Part shown: one piece after another, positions 33,107 through 43,639 of the stretch
How the letters are laid out: each line of letters starts with the position of its first letter
Numbering within the stretch: position 1 is the first letter of the stretch
Source of the DNA: Physella acuta
Lineage: Eukaryota; Mollusca; Gastropoda; Physidae
Assembly (NCBI RefSeq): GCF_028476545.1
Contig: NW_026731826.1
Location: 523,501 to 587,500 of the forward strand
Reading direction: 5' to 3'
Length of the DNA stretch: 64,000 nt
Notes under the pieces: model-generated
Told to the model about the DNA's origin: nothing
What the model saw: the letters and a program-made list of their open reading frames with translations, nothing else
The model's database searches: none
Position numbers and translations under genes: made by a program

Positions 33107-34375
33107 TTAAAAAGAACTATTGCTATCGGGAACTCTGTGGCGTGAAGCCTCTTTGACTATTGGACTTTGCGATGTGGTATTTCTTTTGGTAACACATTTA
33201 GGCTGAAAAGTCGAGAGAAATGTTGATTTGAACTTTGAACTCATGCTGTAGAAAACAAAAAGGTGCACGGACGAGTTGATGTAGTCGAAGACGAAGTACG
33301 TGTAGGTGGCGACCCAGAAGATGTTGTTGTAGAACTTCATGACGTAGAACTCCGGCACACACAGCATGGCCATGTAGTAGGTGACCCGTGGTGCCAGGTT
33401 GATGATGTACACGCCGATGACCACTAGCAGCATTTTGATCGCCTTCCAGTCCTTAGTGGTCATCTCGTCTTGTTTGCTGGTCTCGTGTCTTCTCGTTTTA
33501 GACGCGACATCTTTTCTAAAATGGGAAGATTTTTTTAGATGAAACGCGATGATGCTGGTACTGACTACCATTGTGGTGAGACTTAATAAAGGGTAGATGG
33601 TACCCATGAAACGGTTGGCTTCAAAAAACCGCTGGCCGTGGATTTGACTAAATTCGGTATACTGGTAGATTGCGATTGTGGCTTGCATTTCTTTACTGTA
33701 GATCCATTTCGATTCGAACATGAAAAATAATAGAAAAAATGACCCGTAGATAAGTACTGATAGAAGTATACAAAACGTGAAAGTTGTTTTTGGTGTGATG
33801 AGGGTTTTAACTTTAAACGGAAAACTGACGCAGAGACATCGTTCTATAGCTACGTAAGCACCGATGACGTAAGATACGTTCCCGGAAATGATGTTGACGT
33901 ATTGGAGATTCGTGATCGTCAGGCTCTGCCAAGTTTTGCCTAGGGCAGGGGAGGCTAACGACACCGGGCCGTAGAGTCTGTGGACCGCTCCACACAAGAC
34001 TCGAATCAGGTCCCAGAATGCAATGGTTGTCAATGAGATGTTGACGCTGTCCTTGAACCCCAGCTTGGCGAAGACAACGATGTTAATGATGTTGGTGATG
34101 ATGCCGAGAGAGCATAGTAGAAGGTTGGTCCAAATATCGACAACAAAAGTAAAAAGACTTAAAGTGTAGTCAGATACCAGGATATCTCTAGCTGGTAAAG
34201 AAGTGGTTGCTGCAATGCTGGCATTGATTTTAGTGGTAGAGTTTATCTGATCGAAAAACGAAATGTTTGTATATTCCATTTTTAAAACCATCTGCTCTGT
34301 CGTCGTGGGATATAGTTTTAGTTTTAAATAACAATTTGAAAACCTAACATTGTTGCTAAACCCGCTCGGTGGCAC
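33107..34375 (-). CDS. class A GPCR, molluscan chemosensory-receptor-like
   Basis: A single-exon frame of 422 codons with seven hydrophobic spans, roughly residues 74-103, 112-131, 155-178, 198-220, 258-280, 314-338 and 350-377. N-glycosylation sequons NIS, NST and NAS sit in the N-terminus. The third span ends ERC at 178-180 where most class A receptors have DRY, and the seventh has NSSVHLFVFY in place of NPxxY. The sequence, including VNISLTTIAFWDL and LQYVNIISG, resembles the intronless chemosensory receptor families described in sea slugs and snails. Met1 leaves a long polar N-terminus; Met29 (34291) or Met33 may be the real start. Ligand unknown. It could instead be a peptide receptor of the FMRFamide-receptor type, which I consider less likely. 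Confidence 0.8.
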   Translation of the reverse strand: MPPSGFSNNVRFSNCYLKLKLYPTTTEQMVLKMEYTNISFFDQINSTTKINASIAATTSLPARDILVSDYTLSLFTFVVDIWTNLLLCSLGIITNIINIVVFAKLGFKDSVNISLTTIAFWDLIRVLCGAVHRLYGPVSLASPALGKTWQSLTITNLQYVNIISGNVSYVIGAYVAIERCLCVSFPFKVKTLITPKTTFTFCILLSVLIYGSFFLLFFMFESKWIYSKEMQATIAIYQYTEFSQIHGQRFFEANRFMGTIYPLLSLTTMVVSTSIIAFHLKKSSHFRKDVASKTRRHETSKQDEMTTKDWKAIKMLLVVIGVYIINLAPRVTYYMAMLCVPEFYVMKFYNNIFWVATYTYFVFDYINSSVHLFVFYSMSSKFKSTFLSTFQPKCVTKRNTTSQSPIVKEASRHRVPDSNSSF

Positions 34376-36319
34376 AGTTTAAAAACATTGTTACTATTAT
34401 AAGCGGTGTCTAATATGTTATTGTCCATTGTGTAAAGTTTAGATTGACAAAGTAACCGTAGAAGGTACATTTTTTAAAGGTTTTATTGCACATTTTTCCA
34501 AAGAAATTTAAATTTTAGCTCGATGAATTAAAATGTACACTATTATGTTGATGTTGAATTCATTTTAATAAAACGATAAACATGTTTCGAAATAATTTTA
34601 ACAAAATACTGAATACACATTTAATACATTTGTGTATTGTCACATATCTTCCTATAGAAAACGTAACACTCTTTATTTATAAAGCTTTGCCATGCAAATA
34701 AAAAAAGATGTTCACTTGACAAGGTTTTGTTTATATATCGCACAGCTAACGAATTACATTTGAATGTGTATAACCAAAATTTAGTTAATTTTTATAAAGA
34801 AATGTATTATATTTCAAACGAACTTTCCATCGTATTTATCATTTTTTACAAAGAAAAATGTAAGCTAATACTATGTCGACTAAAGTGAAATGTTTTGTCA
34901 GTCCCTGTAACACTAAAACATAATTGAGAAAACATAAATTGTTGATAAACGTAAAGTAATATTGAAATCAAACAAAGATGCAACCAATTTGTAGGAATAG
35001 AGAAACGATTTTTAAATTTTAAAAATAATTTTTAAGCACAAAAGTAATCGGTAAGATAAATATAGTTGGGTTTGTATTGAATTTAAAATAATAATCTAGT
35101 TCAATTTAATTATACCCCTGGGATAATAGAGCAACGGTTGATGTAAATAATAGTTTTGGCCACTTAAGATAAACTTAATAATTAGCTGATTCGGGGCAAG
35201 TAGACAATTCTCTTTTGATTGGGTAAAATTGCCGTGATCCTAACAATGACGACTTATTTAATTATCTATTTATGTTTGGATTTTAGCTTGAGGCTACGGC
35301 ATTAAGTTATTACCAGTTTCAAATTAATTTGTAACAGTAAGATTGATTTAAAATGACTAGGGCATTGCCTGCGAAGTTCTTGTATGATAAAAAGGATAAT
35401 GTTACATAGCAAGTCTTTAAAATTTATGATGGGTAATTAGCCGGGGAATCATCAGTGATGTTGACTTCGTATCTCGCGATGTTTAGTCGTCAAACTAATG
35501 AGAAGCTTGTCATCAGTGCTTGATAAAATCAATTTTAATAATTACAATTTGTTTTAATTTCATCCGTTTCGTAACTTAAATACGAATTTTTAAATGCATA
35601 ATAATTTTAGAGATATATGTTTCTATATAAGTTGCACTTTTCAATGTAGATATTTATTGTGTTATGATGTTGATAAGTTAGAATATGTTAAATAGACAAA
35701 TAGACTCTGAAATTGAGACCAAATTATCTTGTACTAATAATTTTATAACGGAATAGTTTACCCGGTTGAGACAGTAGCTATAGAGAGATTGAAAATATGT
35801 GCTGAGTTCGTTTTTAACAGTAGTCGATCAACAACGATTCTCTTGAGTTTTTTTTTTTGCATAAGTCGGAAATAATACTGTGTTGGTTAAAAAAAAACAA
35901 CTAAATGTTTATACATTTAGCTATTGTATAATAGGTAAGGCAATTAATCTATTTTTAGATTTAAAAAACCATGCGTCAGATGAAATAAGCGGTGCATCGA
36001 CCTATGTAGCTTCGGCACCTCTGTTTTTATATTGCCATTTGAAGTTTCCTGTTCTGATTTTTAGTTGATGCTGTGTTTAGAAAGGCTCAATTTGTGTGAC
36101 AAAACTGATAGCCTTGATTGTTTATACGTAGATGAATTTTTTTCTCTTTAACGTTTAAATTACAAAATATCTCAAATAAATAAGGTTAATTGTTTAAAAA
36201 TATAATAACAAGTGAATCCTTTTTTTTTTTTTGAATATGAAAGGCTTTATTTAACATTAATTAAGTTAATTTATTACAATGGAAACAAAATAATCAAATA
36301 CTATAATTACTTGTGTTTT
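34376..36319. other. intergenic, no feature recognised
   Basis: AT-rich, unique-looking sequence upstream of the receptor gene. Its promoter should lie in the first few hundred bases, but no element could be assigned. Confidence 0.5.
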
Positions 36320-37008
36320 TTTGGATCAGTATCTACAACTGTGAGCAGTTAACATACAAATAGGATCACGCTATCATTTCATATGCCGAGGTCACAGAAA
36401 CAAGTAAATTCTACTTCACTTGCCCAGTAGACAGTCAGGTTTGAAAGGGAGTGTTACTTATTTACAGGATCATCCATAGCTGTGAGCATTTAACATACAA
36501 CACAGGATCATCTAAAACTTGTGATGAGTTAACATACAACACAGGGCTGTGAGCAGTTAACATACAAGACAGGGATGTGAGCAGTTAACATACAACACAG
36601 GATTATCTACAGCTGTGAGCAGTTAACATACAACACAAGGGATGTGAGCAGTTAACATACAACACATAATCATCTACAGCCGTGAGCAGTTAACATACAA
36701 GACAGGGATGTGAGCAGTTAACATACAAGACATGGCTGTGAGCAGTTAACATACAACACAGGATCATCTACAGCTGTGAGCTGTTAGTATACAACACATA
36801 TCATCTATAGCTGTGAGCTGTTAACATACAACACAGGGCTGTGAGCAGTTAACATACAAGACAGGGATGTGAGCAGTTAACATACAAGACAGGGCTGTGA
36901 GCAGTTAACATACAACACAGGATCATCTACAGCTGTGAGCTGTTAGTATACAACACATATCATCTATAGCTGTGAGCTGTTAACATACAACACAGGATCA
37001 TCTGGTTC
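36320..37008. repeat. minisatellite, GTGAGCAGTTAACATACAA units
   Basis: Units of about 28 to 44 bp share TGTGAGCAGTTAACATACAA, alternating with ACACAGGATCATCTACAGC. About 15 copies are present in mixed order. A short SINE tail (36370-36450, CATATGCCGAGGTCACAG) interrupts its left end. Confidence 0.85.
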
Positions 37009-37429
37009 TTGACGTAGCTCTTGTAAAATCTGAGACCGGCTTTTAACAGCATTAATACATTCAGCTGCTGTAAAGGAAATATTTTCTCAGCATTTATAGT
37101 GGCAGCTTCTTACGCAAATAATTTGAAATCATTTAAAAAAAAAATCGACCTGAATTAATTAAATTTAAATGTATCATACATTTTATGCTTTGTCAGTTAC
37201 TGTTACAGGTATTTGTGATTTTTTCCCACGTTTTCTTTAACTTGCTTTCTCTGTTTGTTTGTCTTTCCAATCAAATCTTGCGATCGAAATTTCTGGCACT
37301 TCCCAGTTAGCTAGCGCGCTGAAATTTTCAGGGAAGCTTTCTTTTGGATGACCATAGAATATTCAATTGTTATTATTACTAAATTGATCAATGGAAACAT
37401 TTTATTGAGCATTTTAGACCGCTATATAA

Positions 37430-37575
37430 TCTATATATATAATTCTCCTCTGCGAGCCATTAGAAAAAAAACGAGCGACGCGTACCTCGCGCGCAGTGAA
37501 GCGAACGATCCCACGTCGCCACAGGCTTAGGGGCAGATAATTTAGTTTGAACCGAGTTTAAACTTACAGGAGGTA
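37430..37575 (+). mobile_element. 5' part of a Helitron-like element
   Basis: It begins TCTATATATATAATTCTC, identical to the start at 10987, and shares GGGGCAGATAATTTAGTTTG with that element at 11160-11180. No 3' hairpin-CTAG end was found before the SINE head that follows. Confidence 0.5.
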
Positions 37576-37583
37576 GGCCAGAA

Positions 37584-37690
37584 TGGGGGAGACGATATGG
37601 TCGAGTGGTTGGGCACACGATTGCTATCCCACTCGACACGGGTTCAAATATATGTGTTCTAGTCAGTAACGTATTCACACAACGATTTTT
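37584..37690 (+). mobile_element. tRNA-like SINE head
   Basis: The A-box-like TGGTCGAGTGGTTGGGC and B-box-like GGGTTCAAATAT are spaced as in a tRNA gene. No tRNA cloverleaf closes and no standard SINE body follows. Confidence 0.45.
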
Positions 37691-37812
37691 TTTCGCGTTG
37701 TCTTTTTACGAGTTGTCTTTTTACGAGTTGTCTTCGTTTACCCCAAAAAAAGTGAAAAGATAAAATCGATAGCAAGATTTTAATGCAAACAAACAGACAA
37801 AGACTAAAAAGT

Positions 37813-38180
37813 AGAAAATAATAATCATTAAAAAAGTTTAAAAAAACCCACGTTTTCTGATTGAACTAAAAAGTAGAAAATAAATGCTATACATCACAAT
37901 AATGCAAGCGATCACTCTACTATAAGCGATCAAAAACGTGGGGCGCCGTGATTTTCTTACAGTTTCTAATACTGTTGACTCTCTACAAGCTCCCTAATAA
38001 AAGTCAATAGTATTATCTAATCAATAGTAATATAACTTTTACTTCGGCGCCCCACGTTTTTGATCGCTTATAGTAGAGTGATCGCTTGCATTATTGTTAT
38101 GTATAGCATTTATTTTCTACTTTTTAGTTCAATCAGAAAACGTGGGTTTTTTAAAACTTTTTTAATGATTATTATTTCTA
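37813..38180. mobile_element. foldback element with about 136-bp near-identical arms
   Basis: The left arm (37813-37948) and right arm (38046-38180) are inverted copies with only a few differences, around a loop of about 97 bp. The landmark GATCGCTTATAGTAGAGTG occurs in the right arm and its complement in the left. It contains GGGCGCC next to the loop. High arm identity suggests a recent origin. No coding. Confidence 0.85.
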
Positions 38181-38457
38181 GTAGCTTTTAATGTCAATGT
38201 TTTCAATGCTTAATAGTTTCTTTTTCTCAAGTGATAGCACAGCTGACTAGATGCAGGAATGCCATTTTAAATTTAACAAAATAAGATAATATAGGCATGA
38301 TCATGTAGAGTTTACAATTTGTATTAGTTACCTTATAAAACCTACGTACCTAACCATATACTAAAAATATATTATTTAAGTACTAAAAAAATCTATATCA
38401 AAAGAAGTTTTTAAATTATGAATTAAGGTTACTTAATTAAGCTATTATAAATTGTAA

Positions 38458-38640
38458 ATGTTAAAGAGACAAGTCAGAACGACCATGTCCACCCAGCCCT
38501 AATGGGTACCTAGCTTACGTTAGGGAAATCAAAGGTGGCTGGGCACAGTGCTGACCTCACCATCCCTTCATATGCCCATTTCTCTAAAACAGATGAACTC
38601 TACTTCATCTACATTAACGGGATAAGATGATTAAGAAGAT
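38458..38640 (+). mobile_element. SINE, head missing
   Basis: It has the body motifs GGGTACCTAGCTTACGTTAG, GGTGGCTGGGCACAGTGCTG and GATGAACTCTACTTCATC in the order seen in the full copies, without a tRNA head. Confidence 0.7.
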
Positions 38641-38827
38641 TAATGACATGTGTATACGTCTCACCTTTTCTCCTTTTAAATACTCTGCTGGTGACACTAA
38701 GATATCGCCTGGTGGGTACCGACGTTGACGATACATGCAAGAAATAAACGCAAACATCGGAATAACTACATATTTACTAAAGTAATTATATATTTACACA
38801 TAAAGAAAAAGTAATGTTTAAATGAGG

Positions 38828-39015
38828 TTTAAGGGTGTGGTCGAGTGGTAGATTTTTCGACTGTTAACCCGAAGGACTCGAGTTCGGATCTCGAAAATGC
38901 GCCTAATTCATGTCAGTTAAAGTAAATGCGACAGGGAATAATGTTTAGCTCACTATTCCTTCGTATAGTGAGGTCAAGAAACTTCGAATGCCCTTTGGAT
39001 CATTGGGCCTGAAGA
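38828..39015 (+). mobile_element. tRNA-derived SINE
   Basis: The head has TGGTCGAGTGGTAGA (A box) and GAGTTCGGATCTCG (B-box-like). The body is diverged but keeps CGTATAGTGAGGTCAAGAAA and the tail CATTGGGCCTGAA. Confidence 0.65.
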
Positions 39016-40383
39016 GGAACAAAACTTATTTACATAAGCTTCAGGCAAAGAAAGTAATAATCATGTATCTATAAGTACAGGTAAAGGAATGATACATTTA
39101 CATAACTAGAACGTTATTTAATGTAGAACGATGTGATGCGTATTTTATGAAGTTAAAAATAATTTGCTTTATATATAGGGTATATGAATATTTCATAAAG
39201 CAGACGCATATTAAAGTAAAATGTCGAAAACAATCTTGAACTTTAAAATAACGAAAATGGCTTTATGTAGTTCATTGTAAAACTGTACGCCTCTTTATTA
39301 TGTAATATTTGTAAAAATTAATTCCTGTAAACGTACTATTTTGGAAAAAAAATTGATTATTTAAGAAAAAAACACTCATACTTACCTTAGGCTGTATGTT
39401 CTGTTTCTAAATTGAACTGTAAATTATTTTGTTTTTGTTGAGAAAATAATATTGAAAATATTAAATTAGGAATATGTAGAGTTGTGAGATATAAAGTAGA
39501 ACAACATTTCATAGCACATAGTAGAACAAAACCAACACGAACAATGACTAAGTGTTACTAATGTTTAAGTCATCTACAACTTTAGTGTGTGGTGAGTAGA
39601 TAAACCCTGACTGTGAGCGGAGTGGAGGCCCACAACAGCAAGGTGAATGGTGACTAGACACGTAGATGCTAAACAATAACAAGGTGCATGGTGACTCGAC
39701 ACGTAGATAGTAAAGGTGAGACATAGATTAAGGTGAGATTTACATCGCGTTATATCTCTGTATGTGACACATTTTGTCACGTATTTGACAAATGTGCAGG
39801 AAATTAATCGTCACATTTATCATTAAAGTGATAGAGGGTCAAATAAATTGTTACCCGCGTGAACATCAAAACCCTACGACATTCATCGTACCTGAGAATG
39901 TGCCATTAAAGTGACATATTGTCAGATATATTTTTAAAAATATGGCAGATAGCAAAATATCAAACTTGGGACAAGAGGTTTTTTTTTCTAAACTCAGTTT
40001 GAAGCCATAAATACATAAATTATAATAACTAAAATAGACCAGAATCCTTTTTAATCTGTAAATTCATTTTCTGATGCCAGAAACAAAGTCATATAAAAAG
40101 CCTATCTACATAGTGTGATTTTAATTATTTGTAAACGTGCATTCATTTTCTAATGCCAGAAAGATAGTAATATAAGAAGCATATTTGCTTATTGTGATTT
40201 TAATTATGTTGATTTTAATTATTTGTAAGCGTGCATTCATTTTCTAATTCTAGAACGGTGTAATATATGTGACAGTATATAACACTCTACCAAATTTGCA
40301 TTATGTGTTTTTCACACAGCACATTTTTTTTTATTGCGCGACAACCGATTTTGAAATTGTGTTGCAAACTAATTATTTTTTAG
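39016..40383. other. intergenic, minor repeats only
   Basis: A segment with GTGACTAGACACGTAGAT is duplicated (39640-39715), and CATTCATTTTCTAATGCCAG is repeated around 40060-40250. No gene recognised. Confidence 0.5.
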
Positions 40384-40543
40384 TTGTCGTTCTTAGAGAA
40401 ATGGATTACCGTCCTTCCTCCAACAGTTGAGACAGATTACTACAAGGGAACTAACTATAATAAGGCCGCTGAAGATCATTGTCAGACCATAGACCATCAC
40501 TTGCGGTACTTCGCCTGTGTAAACAAAAAGTATTTTCATATAG
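40384..40543 (+). CDS. lone exon candidate, possibly a CTLD C-terminal half
   Basis: A 160-bp open stretch bounded by a good acceptor (TTTTTTAG) and a donor GGTTGGTA, phase 0 to 1, the same donor form as the 26751 exon of gene B. It encodes 53 residues including NYNKAAEDHCQTID, then RYFACVNKK. The spacing W...N...E.HC...FAC is like the end of a C-type lectin domain. No neighbouring exons were found, so it may be a relic or an exon of an unrecognised gene. The call is tentative. Confidence 0.35.
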
Positions 40544-40791
40544 GTTGGTAATGGTTTGATAAAGAGCTAAAGTTTGCTTTAAAAAAGCTTGACAAAAAAA
40601 TATAAATCAAGTTTACAACAGTTAAGTTTTAGTTTTGACTTCTTTAATAAGACGATAGTATTATAAGGCTAGATAAATACTAATTCTCATTGTAGATATA
40701 GCAATTGTACTCAAATGTGTTCAAGTGAAAAAAAACAAAAAAATATACACGTTTTTAAAATTGTATAAATAGCCATACTTTGATTAAAATA

Positions 40792-40920
<129 letters not shown>

Positions 40921-41399
40921 CATACATGAGCAGAGTTAATCAAAACAAACAAATTATTACATTGCATTATAGCAAGAAAAAGTAAACATAAACCATAACT
41001 CTGACCATGATTTATGCAAAAAGTTTACACACGTGTGGAGCTTTTTGCAAAGTTTTCAATTTTTTTTTTTTGACAACTATTCGAGTTTTCAGAGAAAGCT
41101 GTATAGAATTCTACACTAGATTATAATACCTTGTGTTTTATGCACGCATACACATACGCTAATCTCTGAGCAGTTTTGGGTAGGTCGAGGTTTTCTTTCA
41201 TTACAAAACTTCACGTTCAGATCTAATGTAGTGTGATCACATATCTTTGTCAGGCTTGAGGTCATCACTGGGGATAGAAGTATTATGAGTTCGGGCCCTA
41301 TGTTATGCTGTTCTGTATATTTATTATGGTATTTAACAAAGTATTTATATGTAAATGCTAATGTATATGCTAATATAAGTAAAAGTTGGGAAAATATTC

Positions 41400-41561
41400 G
41401 CACCACCCCATCAAACTTTCGATTTGCACCCCCCCTCAAGTTTTTCTCTATATATTTTGCTATTTTTTGCTTTGGTGTCACCCCCCTAAATGGTGTCACC
41501 CGGTGAGGTCCGCACCCCCCCCCCCCGCCCCTCCCCCCCCCCCTTCGCTACGCCTCTGGGT
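41400..41561. mobile_element. hAT-type MITE, one end only
   Basis: The right end CGCTACGCCTCTG and the C-rich interior with CAAACTTTCGATTTGCACC match the complete element at 10304-10736. A segment GTCACCCGGTGAGGTCCGC also matches the MITE at 48607. No left terminus was found. Confidence 0.65.
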
Positions 41562-41768
41562 TACTTTACGTTTAAGCAAAATTGATGTTGAGCAAAAACA
41601 TGATTGCGATTTATTAAATTAATTTGCCTGTAAAATTATGGTGGTTTTGTAGATAGGCCTGTGAGTTCTGTTGTGTTATGTTTTTATTTTGAATATCATA
41701 ATTGTTTTGCCTAATGTTAGTTTCTCACTGGACTAGACAACAACTCTGACAGAAAAAAAAGTACTTAC

Positions 41769-41966
41769 GTGTATCGCAAGTTTTGTTTATTTTCTTCACC
41801 TCTAGCGCCGAGATGACAAGACTGGTGAGGGAACAATGGCCTTTGGCGAGATGACTAATTGGAAAGCATTCATTTATAGAGACCTGCTTTATATCCACTA
41901 AACACGAGTCAGAAAGCGGAAAGCTATGGGAATAGTTGTGAATCTGGCATTCCTGTACAAGTGTAC
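41769..41966 (-). CDS. lone Cys-rich exon candidate, minus strand
   Basis: On the minus strand an acceptor TTTATCCAG precedes 198 bp of open frame, ending at a consensus donor GTAAGTAC. It is phase 1 in and phase 1 out. It encodes 65 residues with five Cys, containing ECQIHNYSHSFPLSDSC, SINECF, GHCSLTSL and INKTC. The regular Cys spacing, lack of stops, and clean splice sites suggest a real extracellular module exon. I do not recognise the fold. No companion exon was found within the window. Confidence 0.45.
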
Positions 41967-42061
41967 CTGGATAAATGAGCAGCAAAATGTATAATTAAAC
42001 TTTAGGTCTTTTTCTCGTATTGTTTATATGTTGCTGATACAGAAAAGTAAAAAAGTTCCCC

Positions 42062-42290
42062 TATCAAAACTGACGATCTATGGGGCAAGTAAAGAGTTCC
42101 CATGTTACTATGACCTCGGCATATAACGCGATAGTGTGGTCAGCACTATGCCCAGCCGCCTTTACTTTCCCTAACCTGAGTTAGGTACCCATAAAAGCTG
42201 GGTAGACTCAGGGAATTGAACCCTGATTTGAACTCGAGATTTACGGGTTAGCAGTCTAGTTCTCTACCGTTAGTCAGTTCGTTCTTTATT
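42062..42290 (-). mobile_element. tRNA-derived SINE, minus strand
   Basis: The reverse complement shows a tRNA-like head near 42290 (GGTAGAGAACTAGAC, then a GAGTTC-type B box), followed by GGGTACCTAACTCAGG, AAGGCGGCTGGGCATAG, ATATGCCGAGGTCA and the tail GCCCCATAG. Confidence 0.75.
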
Positions 42291-43197
42291 ATTTATGAAG
42301 GCTTATTGAATATTTCGCTTTCGATGAAGAAATATTCCTAGTTGGCTAAAGTTGCTTACACATCTAAAATACATTTTTAATTATTAAAATATTGTTTCAT
42401 ACACCAACTCATGAAAGAAGACAGTTGATCGTGGAATAAATGCGTATAGTATTTTTGTTGTATATACAAAAAGATCAAATAAAAAAATAATATGGCACAG
42501 TTGGCACATAAATAAAATGGTGAAATAACACATAAATATCACTAAGATTAGACTATGTCTTTTTAAAATGTGAATAATTCAACATTATTTAATTCAAAAC
42601 ACAGAGTAAATACATATAAATTACTTAAATTAATATGAACGTAAAAACGTTTTACAATGTATATAACATACCTAAACAGCTATCTAGCCATAGGCTGGAT
42701 ATAAAAAACGATATAACTTTTCGCTTGTAGAAATCCGATAGATTCATTATTGAAATCGTTGTAACGAACTCATACCACTGTCTTTTACATATTGATTACA
42801 GTAAATTCGACACAGCTAAAAGTCACTTACCAGCAAAATCTTATCTAGCTGTACAATACATTTCCTGGTCGCCTCGAGTGGTTTTTCTTTGTTGTCAAAT
42901 GTTGACTATGTAGGTTTTTAAAAACCTAGGAATAGCTCACTTGTTCAACTTGACGATTGAAAGTTCAAGTTGTTGTCAGTTTACTTTCAGTTTCTATTGC
43001 CCGACAGTACTCTAGCTAATTGCAACGGCTCGAAAAATGCATTGTTTTCATTCATTTTGATAAGTTGTAACCTCTTATTTTGTTTGAGCTTTGGACATGT
43101 TAGTTACATTTATGATAAGGGCAAGGGTTAAAAACAATAAAATTACGATTATCGCTACGGGTTACTGTTAGGTAAGTTATTGTGTATATAGAGGAAT
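42291..43197. other. intergenic, no feature recognised
   Basis: AT-rich sequence. A minus-strand GTAAGT donor-like site lies near 42828, but no supported exon was found beside it. Confidence 0.45.
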
Positions 43198-43430
43198 TGA
43201 CCGGGATGGTCTAGTGGTAGAGAGCTAGAGTGCTACCCAGATAGTCTCGAGTTCGAATCCGGGTTCATGTCAGTAGAATTTCCCTTATTCCACCCAGCTC
43301 AGATGTAAACCTAACTTACATTAGGGCAAAACACTATCCGTTCCTATGCCGAAGTCTCTGAAAAAGATGAACTCTACTTCATCTGCACAATGTCTCTTAG
43401 GCTCGAATGGGAAAGATAGGTACAGTTTAC
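43198..43430 (+). mobile_element. tRNA-derived SINE, well preserved
   Basis: The head is GGGATGGTCTAGTGGTAGAG (A box) with GAGTTCGAATCCGGGT (near-perfect B box). The body has AACCTAACTTACATTAGGGC and the tail GATGAACTCTACTTCATCTG. The best-preserved pol III promoter among the copies here. Confidence 0.8.
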
Positions 43431-43639
43431 ACATTATAGGTTTGATTTAGTCAGTGATATACATTTTACTGTGATGTCTGTATGAAAACTTATTGTAATA
43501 AATAACAACGCATCTACTTTACGCGGCTGGTCACTCCTTAACATTATCCCCTTGCAGCTGCTTATAGTTTTGATATCTATGGATCTATATCGTTTTCGTC
43601 TGCAAATACACGTGAATTGGATTGGGCTATTTTTAGGAT

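Noticed and set aside
41285-41622. Open frames of 73-127 codons on both strands
   Set aside because: They run through a C-rich MITE fragment and have no splice or domain support.
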